Source: RPQJ01 sp963706535
GTDB taxonomy: Bacteria; Pseudomonadota; Gammaproteobacteria; Steroidobacterales; Steroidobacteraceae
Length of the DNA: 64,000 nt
Direction: 5' to 3'
Assembly (NCBI GenBank): GCA_963706535.1
Contig: CAVPMU010000002.1
Span: 618,272 to 682,271 of the forward strand
In this document: in pieces, positions 8,144 through 16,608 of the stretch
Layout: every line of letters begins with the position of its first letter
Numbering within the stretch: position 1 is the stretch's first letter
The notes under the pieces: generated by a model
What the model saw: the letters and a program-made list of their open reading frames with translations, nothing else
Databases searched by the model: none
Told to the model about the DNA's origin: nothing
Program-made: the position numbers and the translations under genes

Positions 8144-10528
8144 TCAGAGGTATTTTTCCAGGGCGGCGCGCATCTCGTCCATGCTCTGGAAGCGCCGCGA
8201 CTTGTCGACCGCCATCGCCTTCATCACGATCTCCGAGAGCCCGGGCGGGATCGACGCGTTGACCTCGATCGGCGGCTTCGCCTTGCCCTGCACGTGCTGG
8301 TACATCACCGCCATGTGGTCGCCGCGGTGGTAGGGCGGCTCGCCGGTGAGCATCTCGTAGAGGATGACGCCGAGGCTGTAGATGTCGGCGCGCTCGTCGA
8401 CCTTCTTGCCGAGGATCTGCTCGGGCGCCATGTACTTGGGCGAGCCGATCACGTAGCCGGTCTTGGTGAGCTGCGTGTCGCCCTGGTGCTGCGCCGCGGC
8501 GACGCCGAAGTCCACGATCTTCACCAGCCCCGCCTCGTCGATCAGCACGTTCGCGGGCTTCAGGTCGCGGTGGATGATGCCCGACTGGTGCGCGACGGCC
8601 ATGCCGGTGGCGATGTCGGTCGCGTAACGCACCGCCTTCGCGAGCGGCAGCGGCTTGTCGTTGACTTCGTTGCCGAGCGTGTGCGAGGGGAAGTACTCCA
8701 TCGAGATCGCGTAGTTGCCGCGGATGGAGAGGAAGTCGTAGATGCGGATGACGTTGCGGTGCGTGATCTTGCGCGAGTAGCGCAGCTCGTGCACGAAGCG
8801 CTTCATCATCTCCTCGTCCTGGGAGACGTTGGGGTTCAGGAACTTGAGGATCAGCCGCTCGTCCACCACCGTGTCCTCCATCAGGAGCACGGTGCCGAAG
8901 GCGCCCCTGCCGATCTTCTGCACGAACCTGTAGCGGCCCTCGAGCACGTCGCCGGGCCTGAGCGTGGAGATGTCGAGCCGCGCCTGCTCGCGCGACTGCT
9001 TCATCAGCCCCTCGAGGTCCGCGCGCTCGAGCAGCAGCGTGCGCGCGGTCTCGGTCATGCGCGCGGCACCCTCGCGCACGGCCATGGCGCCGGTCGAGAA
9101 GCGGCTCTCGAGGTCCTCGACCGCCCTGAGCGCCGCGTGGCTGATGGTCGGCTCGGCAACCATCGAGCCCACCATCTCGAGCCGCGCACGTACCGCGTCC
9201 GCCGAGCCGTCGTCCACCAGGCGGGTGAGCGCGGTGATGGTCTCGAGGCGCACCTCCTTCGAGCCGTGGTCGAGCAGCGGCAGCAGGCGGGTGACGTGCG
9301 TGGTGTCCCCGAGCTTGCCGACCGCGCGCACCACCGTCGGCAGCGAGCGCTCCTCGCTGTGGTCGAGCAGGTCGAGGAGCGCGGGCAGCGCCGTGCGGCT
9401 GCCGATCTCGGCGAGCGCGTCGACTGCCCGCTCGCGCACCCACCAGTCCTTGTCGCGGGTGGCCTCGATGAGGAAGGCGACCGCCCGCTCGTCCTTGGTC
9501 TGGTTCAGGATCTCGATCGCGGCGCGGCGCACGTCCTCGTCCTGGTCGCGGATCAGTTCCAGCGCGGCGTCGATCACGCGCGGCCCGCCGATCTTCGCCA
9601 GCGCGTCCGCCGCGCGGCTGCGCACCCACCAGTCGTCGTCCTTGATCGACTGCAGCAGGTACTTGACGTGGGCCACCGTGCCGATCTCGTTCAGCACCTC
9701 GACCGCGGCCCGGCGCGCGCCCTCGTTCTCGTCCTTCAGCACCTTGACGAGGTGCTGGATGGTGTCGGGATGGTTGGCGCGCACGACGGCGTCGATGGCC
9801 TTCTGCTGCGTCTCGACGTCCGGGTCCCGCAGCACCTCGCAGAGCAGGCCCGGGTCGACGTTGCCGTCGAGCGTGGCGAGTGCGTTCAGCACCGCCTGGC
9901 GGACGAACTTGTTGGTGTCCTTGAGCTGCCGCTGCAGCGCCTCGGCGACGTCGGGCTGGTTGAAGCGCGCGAGGATCCCGATCACGTGCGTGCGCGCGAT
10001 CGGGTCCTTGCCGTCGATGCGGCTCAGCAGCTCCGGCACGATGCTCGCGTCCGCGATGTCGCTCACGATGCGGAACAGTGCCGCCTTTTCCGCCGGCTCC
10101 TGGTTGTAGGCGCGCATCAGCACCTCGCGCGCGTTGAGGCGCGCCTTCTGCGCGCTGAGCACGGCGACGATCGGGCCCTTGGGGCTCGCCGGGTTGTCGA
10201 GCATCCCGAGCAGCAGTTGTGGACTGTAGCCGCGCCCGGTGGACAGCGCCGCGGTGATCGCGGAGACGGTACGCTGGTTGCCGTCGGCGAGGCCGGCGAT
10301 GACGAGCGGCAGGGTCTTGTTGTCGAGCATGCTCGCGAGCACGCTGACGAAGCCCGCGGTCTCGCTGCGATCGGCGTTGGCGAGCGCGTCGATGATGCGC
10401 GGGATCGCGGAGGGCCCGAGCTTGGCGAGCTTCTCGAGGTTCTTGCGCGCGTCGCTGCCCTCGCCATCGCCCGTCGCCTTGATCTCCGCGATCAGGCGGT
10501 CGGCTCGGATGTTCGTGAAGAAACTCAT
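8144..10528 (-). CDS. HEAT-repeat Ser/Thr protein kinase linked to pilT/pilU
   Basis: This 794-residue protein has about 450 residues of HEAT/armadillo-type helical repeats (recurring DxxxxVRxxAxxAL patterns, two copies with DDWWVRSRAADALAKIG and KDWWVRERAVDALAEIG) and a Hanks-type kinase at about 532-794. The kinase keeps its glycine loop GRGAFGTV, Lys562, HRDLKPANV (Asp655), DFG (673-675) and APE (701-703), so it should be active. No transmembrane segment or signal peptide is evident. It is the first gene of a three-gene run with two pilus retraction ATPases, which suggests control of pilus retraction by phosphorylation. That role is inferred from context. Product and domains are firm; no symbol is known to me. 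Confidence 0.9.
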   Translation of the reverse strand: MSFFTNIRADRLIAEIKATGDGEGSDARKNLEKLAKLGPSAIPRIIDALANADRSETAGFVSVLASMLDNKTLPLVIAGLADGNQRTVSAITAALSTGRGYSPQLLLGMLDNPASPKGPIVAVLSAQKARLNAREVLMRAYNQEPAEKAALFRIVSDIADASIVPELLSRIDGKDPIARTHVIGILARFNQPDVAEALQRQLKDTNKFVRQAVLNALATLDGNVDPGLLCEVLRDPDVETQQKAIDAVVRANHPDTIQHLVKVLKDENEGARRAAVEVLNEIGTVAHVKYLLQSIKDDDWWVRSRAADALAKIGGPRVIDAALELIRDQDEDVRRAAIEILNQTKDERAVAFLIEATRDKDWWVRERAVDALAEIGSRTALPALLDLLDHSEERSLPTVVRAVGKLGDTTHVTRLLPLLDHGSKEVRLETITALTRLVDDGSADAVRARLEMVGSMVAEPTISHAALRAVEDLESRFSTGAMAVREGAARMTETARTLLLERADLEGLMKQSREQARLDISTLRPGDVLEGRYRFVQKIGRGAFGTVLLMEDTVVDERLILKFLNPNVSQDEEMMKRFVHELRYSRKITHRNVIRIYDFLSIRGNYAISMEYFPSHTLGNEVNDKPLPLAKAVRYATDIATGMAVAHQSGIIHRDLKPANVLIDEAGLVKIVDFGVAAAQHQGDTQLTKTGYVIGSPKYMAPEQILGKKVDERADIYSLGVILYEMLTGEPPYHRGDHMAVMYQHVQGKAKPPIEVNASIPPGLSEIVMKAMAVDKSRRFQSMDEMRAALEKYL

Positions 10529-10634
10529 GGGACGCGAGGGTGTCCGACTAAGTCAAACGGGGGCCGGCCCGGCGGGGCGGGTCGCGGGGACGGGAAGTAT
10601 GCCACGCGGCGCCCCGCCGGCCCGGCACGCCGAA

Positions 10635-10666
10635 TTGACGAGCCAGCCCCCGGATTCCGCTACAAT
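10635..10666 (+). promoter_or_regulatory. Possible promoter of apbC
   Basis: TTGACG at 10635-10640 and TACAAT at 10661-10666 lie on the plus strand ahead of apbC. The spacer is 20 bp, longer than the ideal 17, so the -10 is more convincing than the -35. The element sits in the 186-bp gap between the divergent kinase and apbC genes. The rest of this gap is GC-rich with nothing else evident. Confidence 0.45.
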
Positions 10667-10714
10667 TCGCCCCCTCCGGCCCACGCCATTCTCCCTGCGC
10701 AAGTTGCCCAAACC

Positions 10715-11806
10715 ATGACCGACGATCGCGTCCGCGAAGCCCGCCTTGTGGTCGGGAATTATGTCGAACCCCACCTCGGGATGCCCCTGGACGACGCCAA
10801 AGCTGTGAAGTCCGTCAGGTCCGAGGGGGGGCAGTTGCTGGTGGAAATCGAGCTCGGGTTCCCCCTTGCCCGTGGCGCCGCCGACCTGGCCGCCGACCTC
10901 GAGTCCCGGCTGGCCGACCATCCCGGCGCTGGCGCGGCCCGGGTCACGGTGGGCTGGAAGATCGCCGCCCACGCGGTACAGGGCGGGCTCAAGCCGCTGC
11001 CCGGAATCAGCAACGTGGTGGCGGTCGCCTCCGGCAAGGGCGGCGTGGGCAAGTCGACCACCGCCGTCAACCTCGCGCTGGCGCTGGCGCTAGACGGAGC
11101 GAAGGTGGGGCTGCTCGACGCCGACATCTACGGGCCCAGCCAGCCCCGGATGATGGGTCTGCAGGGCGAACGCCCGAGCTCCCGCGACGGCCGGCGCATC
11201 GAGCCGCTCGAGGCCTACGGCGTGAAGGTCATGTCCATCGGCTTCCTGATCGAGGAGGAGCAGCCGATGGTCTGGCGCGGCCCGATGGTCACCCAGGCGC
11301 TGACGCAGCTGCTCTCCGACACCAACTGGGGCGAACTCGACTACCTGGTGGTGGACATGCCGCCGGGAACCGGCGACATCCAGCTCACGCTCTCGCAGCG
11401 CGTGCCGGTGAGCGGCGCAGTGGTCGTCACGACGCCCCAGGACATCGCGCTGCTCGACGCCCGCAAGGGCCTCAGGATGTTCCAGAAGGTCAGCGTGCCC
11501 GTGCTCGGCGTGGTTGAGAACATGAGCACGCATGTGTGCTCGAAGTGCGGCCACCAGGAGCCGATCTTCGGCGCCGGCGGCGGCCTGCGCATGGCCGAGC
11601 AGTACGGGGTGGCCCTGCTCGGGCAGCTGCCGCTCGACATCCGCATCCGCGAGGAGACCGACGCCGGGCGGCCGACCGTGATCGCGGACCCGGACGGCCC
11701 CGTCGGCCGGGCCTACCTCGAGATGGCGCGCCGCACGGCGGCGCGACTGTCGGTCGGCGCGGCCGCAGGCGGGGCGACGCCCACGATCACCGTCGAGGAA
11801 ACCTGA
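10715..11806 (+). CDS. apbC: ApbC/Mrp iron-sulfur cluster carrier ATPase
   Basis: The 363-residue P-loop protein has an N-terminal MIP18/DUF59-like domain (about 1-90), the deviant Walker A GKGGVGKST at 107-115, LLDADIYGPSQPRMM, and the C-terminal CSKC pair (Cys275, Cys278) that binds a bridging Fe-S cluster. It helps assemble or deliver Fe-S clusters in the cytoplasm. The start at 10715 follows a plausible promoter. The open frame extends far upstream only as antisense of the kinase gene. apbC is often divergent from metG in gammaproteobacteria; here the kinase/pilT/pilU genes lie between them. Confidence 0.95.
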   Translation: MTDDRVREARLVVGNYVEPHLGMPLDDAKAVKSVRSEGGQLLVEIELGFPLARGAADLAADLESRLADHPGAGAARVTVGWKIAAHAVQGGLKPLPGISNVVAVASGKGGVGKSTTAVNLALALALDGAKVGLLDADIYGPSQPRMMGLQGERPSSRDGRRIEPLEAYGVKVMSIGFLIEEEQPMVWRGPMVTQALTQLLSDTNWGELDYLVVDMPPGTGDIQLTLSQRVPVSGAVVVTTPQDIALLDARKGLRMFQKVSVPVLGVVENMSTHVCSKCGHQEPIFGAGGGLRMAEQYGVALLGQLPLDIRIREETDAGRPTVIADPDGPVGRAYLEMARRTAARLSVGAAAGGATPTITVEET

Positions 11807-11808
11807 GC

Positions 11809-12375
11809 GTGAGCATCAAGTCCGATCGCTGGATCCGGCGCATGGCCGAGGCGCACGGCATGATCGAGCCCTTCGAGCCCGGCCAGGTGCGGGTCGCGAA
11901 CGGCAGCCGCATCGTCTCCTACGGCACCTCGAGCTACGGCTACGACGTGCGCTGCGCCGCGGAATTCAAGATTTTCACCAACATCAACTCGACGATCGTC
12001 GACCCGAAGGATTTCGACCGCGGCTCCTTCGTCGACTTCTCGGGCGAGGTGTGCATCATCCCGCCGAACTCCTTCGCGCTCGCGCGCACCGTGGAGTATT
12101 TCCGCATCCCGCGCAACGTGCTCACCATCTGCCTCGGCAAGTCTACCTACGCGCGCTGCGGGATCATCGTGAACGTCACGCCGCTCGAGCCGGAGTGGGA
12201 GGGCCATGTGACGCTCGAGTTCTCGAATACGACGACCCTCCCCGCAAAGATCTACGCCAGCGAGGGCGTCGCGCAGATGCTCTTCTTCGAGTCGGACGAG
12301 GTTTGCGAGGTCTCGTACAAGGACCGCGGCGGGAAATACATGGGGCAGCGGGGCGTGACCCTGCCCAAGGCGTAG
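11809..12375 (+). CDS. dcd: dCTP deaminase
   Basis: This 188-residue dCTP deaminase starts at a GTG two bases after the apbC stop. Family motifs include KSDRWIRRMA at the start, YGYDVR, the nucleotide-binding KSTYARCGI (111-119) and VTPLEPEWEGHVTLEFSN, with the catalytic Glu in LEF (Glu137). It converts dCTP to dUTP, the main route to dTTP precursors in many Gram-negative bacteria. It is co-directional with apbC and ends at a repeat-rich, probably bidirectional terminator. Confidence 0.94.
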   Translation: MSIKSDRWIRRMAEAHGMIEPFEPGQVRVANGSRIVSYGTSSYGYDVRCAAEFKIFTNINSTIVDPKDFDRGSFVDFSGEVCIIPPNSFALARTVEYFRIPRNVLTICLGKSTYARCGIIVNVTPLEPEWEGHVTLEFSNTTTLPAKIYASEGVAQMLFFESDEVCEVSYKDRGGKYMGQRGVTLPKA

Positions 12376-12376
12376 C

Positions 12377-12495
12377 GGAAGGGGAAAGGGGAAAGGGGAT
12401 AGGGGATAGGGGATAGTGCAGGAGGCCGGCGTGCCGGCCGATCCGATTCCTACTATCCCCTATCCCCTGGTCACTATCCCCTTTCCTGCTATCGC
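12377..12495. repeat. GGGGATA repeat region with inverted repeats between convergent dcd and DUF3108 genes
   Basis: Runs of GGGGAAA and GGGGATA on the left face ACTATCCCC and TATCCCC runs on the right. A perfect 17-bp inverted repeat pairs 12401-12417 with 12452-12468. Its loop holds a second hairpin, GGCCGGC/GCCGGCC at 12424-12439. Placed between two convergent genes, it probably ends transcription in both directions, although there is no U-run. The motif recurs upstream of rnfA (3762-3798). Confidence 0.7.
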
Positions 12496-12501
12496 TTTCC
12501 G

Positions 12502-13254
12502 CTATCGCTCCAGCGCCACCAGCCGCATCTGCACCTCCGGCTGCCCCTTGCGGTACTGCACCGCCTGCACGGGCAGGTAGCCGAGCGACGGCGCGTGCCA
12601 GACCTTGGTGACGCGCGGCGAGCCGTCGCGCTGGTTCGCCCAGACCACGGCGTCGAACTGGCCGTAGGGCGTGACCACGGTCGCGCGGCCCTCGGACCAG
12701 TAGCGGTATTCCTTGACCTTGCCGCCGGTGAAGATGCGGAAGCTGCGCGGCTCGCGTCCAGCCAGCAGCTCGACGATCATCGCGGCCTGCACCGAGGCCG
12801 TGTCCTGCGTGCCGGGCGTCACGGCCAATTCGAACGGACCGTGCTGCGCCGAGCCCTTGACGACGCCGGCCGACCAGTCGAAGTCGAGGCGTACGTCCTT
12901 GTCGGTCGCCGGCGTACCGTCGTCGAACGAGAACGTGAGCGGTCGAACGCCCGGCCCGGAGATCTGCATCGTGCCGCGCTCGCGAGCCGACGGGCTGACC
13001 GCAATCCGACCGAGCAGGCTCGGGTAGGCGCGGGTCTCGTACAGCCACTGGTCAGTGCCGGCGCCTCGCCGCAGCGAGTTCTCGATCTGGCCGCCGTTCA
13101 ACCCGCGGTAATGCACCTGGTAGCGGGCCTTGTAGGGGGACGGCGCCAGCGTGCGCATCTCGCGTTCGGCGACGGCCACGGCGGGCGACGATGCCAGTGC
13201 CGCGCCCAACGCAAGCGCGAGCCACGCGCCCAGTGCGTTACGCGGGCAGTTCAT
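12502..13254 (-). CDS. DUF3108 periplasmic protein
   Basis: A 250-residue protein with a signal peptide (hydrophobic ALGAWLALALGAALASSPAVA, probably cut near residue 28) and a DUF3108 domain. Family features seen are YKARYQVHYRGLNGG near the mature start, a SFDDG segment, and LGYLPVQAVQYRKG near the end. The molecular function of DUF3108 is not known to me. It overlaps purN by 17 bp and follows it, the order found in many gammaproteobacteria. The frame upstream of 13254 is a shadow of purN. Confidence 0.82.
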   Translation of the reverse strand: MNCPRNALGAWLALALGAALASSPAVAVAEREMRTLAPSPYKARYQVHYRGLNGGQIENSLRRGAGTDQWLYETRAYPSLLGRIAVSPSARERGTMQISGPGVRPLTFSFDDGTPATDKDVRLDFDWSAGVVKGSAQHGPFELAVTPGTQDTASVQAAMIVELLAGREPRSFRIFTGGKVKEYRYWSEGRATVVTPYGQFDAVVWANQRDGSPRVTKVWHAPSLGYLPVQAVQYRKGQPEVQMRLVALER

Positions 13255-13912
13255 GCGTGGCATCCACGACCAGGGGCGACGCGAGCGGCTGCCCGTCCAG
13301 CCAGGCCAGCCCCTCGCGCAGGGCCAGCCGCCCCGTGGCGAACCACTCGATCGTGCGCGGATAGATTCGATGTTCCTGCTCCAGGACCCGGGCCGCCAGG
13401 CTGGCCTCGTCGTCGCCGTCCCGTACCGGGACCCTGGCCTGTAAGACCACCGGCCCGCCGTCGAGTTCGCGGGTGACGAAGTGCACGCTCGCCCCGTGCT
13501 CCCGGTCGCCGGCCTCGAGCGCGCGGCGATGGGTGTGCAGTCCACGGTATTTCGGCAGCAGGGAGGGGTGGATGTTCAGCATCCGGCCGGCGTAGCGGTC
13601 GACGAACTCCGGCCCGAGGATGCGCATGAACCCGGCCAGGACGACCAGGCCGGGGTCGTGTCCGGCCACGAGGCTGCCGAGTGCCGCGTCGTACTCCACC
13701 CGGTTCGCGTACGGCTTCGGCGACAGGATTGCGCAGGGCAGGCCCGCACCGCGGGCCCATGCGACGCCCGGTGCATCCTCGCGGTCGCTCACGACGGCGC
13801 GGATTTCGACCGGCAGCCGGCCCGAGCCTGCCTGCCCGGCGATGACCCGCAGGTTGCTGCCGCGGCCCGAAATCAGCGCGACGATCGGCAGTCGCGCGGC
13901 CGGCGGTTTCAT
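13238..13912 (-). CDS. purN: Phosphoribosylglycinamide formyltransferase 1
   Basis: This 224-residue GAR transformylase transfers the formyl group of 10-formyl-THF to GAR, step 3 of purine synthesis. The phosphate-binding loop GRGSN is at 16-20. The catalytic triad is Asn113 and His115 in NIHPSLLP and Asp151 in ELDGGP. Its start overlaps the purM stop by 4 bp, so purM-purN-DUF3108 form one transcription unit. Confidence 0.96.
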   Translation of the reverse strand: MKPPAARLPIVALISGRGSNLRVIAGQAGSGRLPVEIRAVVSDREDAPGVAWARGAGLPCAILSPKPYANRVEYDAALGSLVAGHDPGLVVLAGFMRILGPEFVDRYAGRMLNIHPSLLPKYRGLHTHRRALEAGDREHGASVHFVTRELDGGPVVLQARVPVRDGDDEASLAARVLEQEHRIYPRTIEWFATGRLALREGLAWLDGQPLASPLVVDATHELPA

Positions 13913-14943
13913 CGCTCGATCACGACACCGCGGTCACCGCGTCGCACCTCGCCGACCAGGGTTGCATCCGACCCGTGCTGGCGCAGCAGCGCGATCGCGC
14001 GGTCGGCCTCGGCCGGCGGGACGCAGATCGTCATGCCGAGGCCGCAGTTGAAGGTGCGATGCATCTCCTCGCGCTCGATGCTGCCGACGCCTTGCAGCCA
14101 GTCGAAGATCGCCGGGCGGCGCCACTTGCGTTCGTCGATCACCGCCTCGAGACCGTCCGGCAGCACGCGCGGGATGTTGCCGGTGGGGCCACCGCCGGTG
14201 ATGTGAGCGATGCCGTGCACGGGCACCCCGGCGAGCAGTGCCAGCACGGGTTTGACGTAGATGATGGTCGGTGCCAGCAGCTGGTCGTACAAGGGCGCGC
14301 CGTCGAGCATCGTGTCCGGGCCGGCGCCACTCGTCGCGAGCAGCTTGCGGACCAGTGAATAGCCGTTCGAGTGCGCGCCGGAGGAGGCGAGGCCGATGAT
14401 CGCGTCGCCCGCCCGGGTCCGCGTGCCGTCGATGATGCGGTCTTTCTCGACCAGGCCGACACAGAAGCCCGCGAGGTCGTAGTCGTCGCCTTCGTACATG
14501 CCCGGCATCTCGGCGGTCTCCCCGCCGACCAGCGCGCAACCGGCCTGCAGGCAGCCTTCCACGATGCCCTTGATGACCCGCTCCGCCACGTCGACCCGCA
14601 ACCGCCCCGTGGCGTAGTAATCGAGGAAGAAGATCGGCTCGGCACCCTGCACCACGACGTCGTTGGCGCACATCGCGACGAGGTCGATGCCGATCGTGTC
14701 GTGGCGGCCGGTCTCGATGGCCAGCCGGAGCTTGGTGCCGACGCCGTCGGTGCCGGAGACCATCACCGGCTGCCGGTAGCGGTCGAGCGGCACCTCGACC
14801 AGCGCGCCGAAGCCGCCGAGCCCGCCGAGCACTTCCGGCCGCATCGAGCGCTTTACCGCCGGCTTGATGCGCTCGACGAGTTCGTCGCCCGCGTCGATGT
14901 CCACGCCGGCGTCGCGATAAGTGGTGGGTCGATGGTCGGCCAT
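13909..14943 (-). CDS. purM: Phosphoribosylformylglycinamidine cyclo-ligase (AIR synthetase)
   Basis: This 344-residue enzyme makes AIR from FGAM and ATP (purine synthesis step 5). Typical motifs are TYRDAGVDIDAGDELVERIK at the start, SGTDGVGTKL, the CALVGGETAEMPGMY box and the glycine-rich HITGGGPTGNIPR. The start at 14943 gives the family-typical N-terminus; the frame further upstream is a shadow of the divergent gene. It is the first gene of purM-purN-DUF3108. Confidence 0.96.
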   Translation of the reverse strand: MADHRPTTYRDAGVDIDAGDELVERIKPAVKRSMRPEVLGGLGGFGALVEVPLDRYRQPVMVSGTDGVGTKLRLAIETGRHDTIGIDLVAMCANDVVVQGAEPIFFLDYYATGRLRVDVAERVIKGIVEGCLQAGCALVGGETAEMPGMYEGDDYDLAGFCVGLVEKDRIIDGTRTRAGDAIIGLASSGAHSNGYSLVRKLLATSGAGPDTMLDGAPLYDQLLAPTIIYVKPVLALLAGVPVHGIAHITGGGPTGNIPRVLPDGLEAVIDERKWRRPAIFDWLQGVGSIEREEMHRTFNCGLGMTICVPPAEADRAIALLRQHGSDATLVGEVRRGDRGVVIER

Positions 14944-14995
14944 TCGGATGCTCCCGCGGGCAGGTTCGCCCCGGGGTAGGGGTCGAGGCTGTGTT

Positions 14996-15023
14996 ATTTT
15001 ACACGGGCGCCGGCGGCGCCGAA
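14996..15023 (-). promoter_or_regulatory. Possible promoter of purM in the purM/DUF2066 divergent gap
   Basis: On the minus strand TTCGGC and TAAAAT are separated by 16 bp, about 52 bp before the purM ATG. The AT-rich block GTGTTATTTTACAC (14991-15004) is the only AT island of the 94-bp divergent gap and is nearly symmetrical, so it may also serve the plus-strand gene. Confidence 0.4.
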
Positions 15024-15037
15024 CTCTCCCGGACTCA

Positions 15038-16037
15038 ATGCGTAGAACAGCAATCACCGTCAGGAACGACGGGCCGGCCCTCCTCGCGGCGCTGGCATGC
15101 GTCCTTGCACTGCTACTGGCCGAGCCGGGCCGGGCGGCGAACGTCCCGCCGTACCAGGCGGTCGTCCCGCTGCAAGGCAACGCCGAGGCGGACCGCCAGG
15201 CCAGCTTCGCGGCCGCGCTGCGCGCCGCCGCCGTGCGGGCTTCGGGCCAGCGGGATGCAGCCACCAATGCCGCGATTGCCCAGGCGGCGGCGGATCCCTC
15301 CGGCTACGTCCAGCAGTACGGCACGACCTCCGGTCGCATGCTCAAGGTCGGGTTCGACGCGCAGGCCATGGAGCAGTTGCTCACGCGGGCGGGCCTGCCG
15401 TTGTGGCCCGCCGAGCGTCCCCAGACGCTGGTGCTGCTGGCCGCACCGTCCGCGGGGGGCGGCAGCAGCGTGATCGTCGCGGGCGACGCGTCTTCCGAGC
15501 GCGCCGAGATCGAGCGAGCGGCCGAGTATCGCGGCCTGCCGCTGTCGTGGCCGCGGATGGCCGTCGAACGTCGACCGGGCGAGAACCCAGTTGCTGTCCG
15601 GCGATGTGGACGCGGTCGCAGCCGCGGCTTCGGCCGACGGAGCGCGGGCAGTGCTGGTGGGCGTTGCCGGCGGCGGCGGCGTGGAATGGGTATTCGGTCA
15701 TGCGGGCAGGACGACGCGGGCGCAGGGCTCGCTGCAGGTGGGAGTGGATCTCGCGGCGGACACGCTCGCGGACCGCTATGCGCCCGCGTCGACCCGCGGC
15801 GCGTCGACGCTGGGCATCCGGGTCGGAGGCATCGGCGGCGTGCGGTCCTACGCGGCCCTGCTCGAGTACCTCCACTCGCTCAGCCCGGTGAAGCAGGTCG
15901 CAGTCGCGGAACTGGCCGAGGGTGTCGTGAGTCTCGAGGTCACGATGCGGGGCGACCTCGAGCAGCTGCGCAGGATTGCAGCCCTCGACGGACGCCTGCA
16001 GCCGGCGTCCGGGACCGATTTCGTGTTCCAGCCATGA
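15038..16037 (+). pseudogene. DUF2066 periplasmic protein, frameshifted
   Basis: The gene starts with a signal peptide (hydrophobic ALLAALACVLALLLAEPGRAA) and a DUF2066 N-terminal half including YQAVVPLQGNAEADRQASF and RASGQRDAATNA. Around 15561-15590 the reading moves to another frame: the first frame drifts into an Arg-rich shadow after WPRMAVE, while VDRARTQLLSGDVDAVAAA continues the domain in the new frame and ends ...SGTDFVFQP at 16037. The total length is 1000 bases, consistent with one extra base. It may be a true inactivation or a sequence error. The 3' end overlaps the next start by 4 bp. The order DUF2066 - CDP-alcohol transferase - hda opposite purM is typical. Confidence 0.8.
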
Positions 16038-16603
16038 ACCTGCGCCAGCTGCCGAACCTGCTGTGCGTACTTCGCATCCTGCTGGTTTACCCGATCGGCT
16101 ACCTGATCCTCGAGGGCCGCTATCCACAAGTGCTGGTGCTGGTGGCGATCGCGGCCTTCACCGACGCGCTCGATGGCTTTCTCGCCAAGCGCTACGCCTG
16201 GGAAACCGAACTAGGCAAGCTGCTCGACCCGGTCGCGGACAAGCTGCTGCTGGTGACGACTTTCGTCTGCCTGAGCGTTGCGGACCTCGCGCCCTGGTGG
16301 CTCACGGCGCTCGTGTTGCTGCGCGACCTCGTCATCGGGTTCGGAGCCGTGACCTACCGGACCTTCTTCGGCGACCTGCACGGCCGTCCGACGGTGCCGA
16401 GCAAGCTCAATACCTTCGCGCAGATCAATTTCTGCCTCGGCACGGTGGCGCACGAGGCCTTCGGCTGGCTGCCGCCGGTGCTGCTCACGTGGGCCGGCGC
16501 GCTGGTGTTGGTGACGACGGCGGTGAGCGGGATCGACTACGTGCTGATCTATTCGAGGCGGGCCGCAGCCGTGGCGCGCTCGCGGGCCGCCGCGGCCCGC
16601 TGA
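16034..16603 (+). CDS. CDP-alcohol phosphatidyltransferase family membrane protein
   Basis: The 189-residue, multi-helix protein carries the CDP-alcohol phosphotransferase signature: Asp44, Asp47-Gly48, Gly61, Asp65 and Asp69. The usual Arg after Ala51 is Lys52 (AK in place of AR). Such enzymes join a CDP-linked lipid or alcohol to a second alcohol, for instance in phosphatidylglycerophosphate synthesis. The position between a DUF2066 gene and hda is common for a PgsA-like paralogue of unsettled substrate, so pgsA is not asserted. Translationally coupled to the DUF2066 gene. Confidence 0.85.
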   Translation: MNLRQLPNLLCVLRILLVYPIGYLILEGRYPQVLVLVAIAAFTDALDGFLAKRYAWETELGKLLDPVADKLLLVTTFVCLSVADLAPWWLTALVLLRDLVIGFGAVTYRTFFGDLHGRPTVPSKLNTFAQINFCLGTVAHEAFGWLPPVLLTWAGALVLVTTAVSGIDYVLIYSRRAAAVARSRAAAAR

Positions 16604-16608
16604 GTCCC

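Noticed and set aside
8003..10714. Very long plus-strand open frame preceding apbC
   Set aside because: It is antisense to pilT and the kinase; high GC third positions keep the frame open. The apbC domain begins at 10715.
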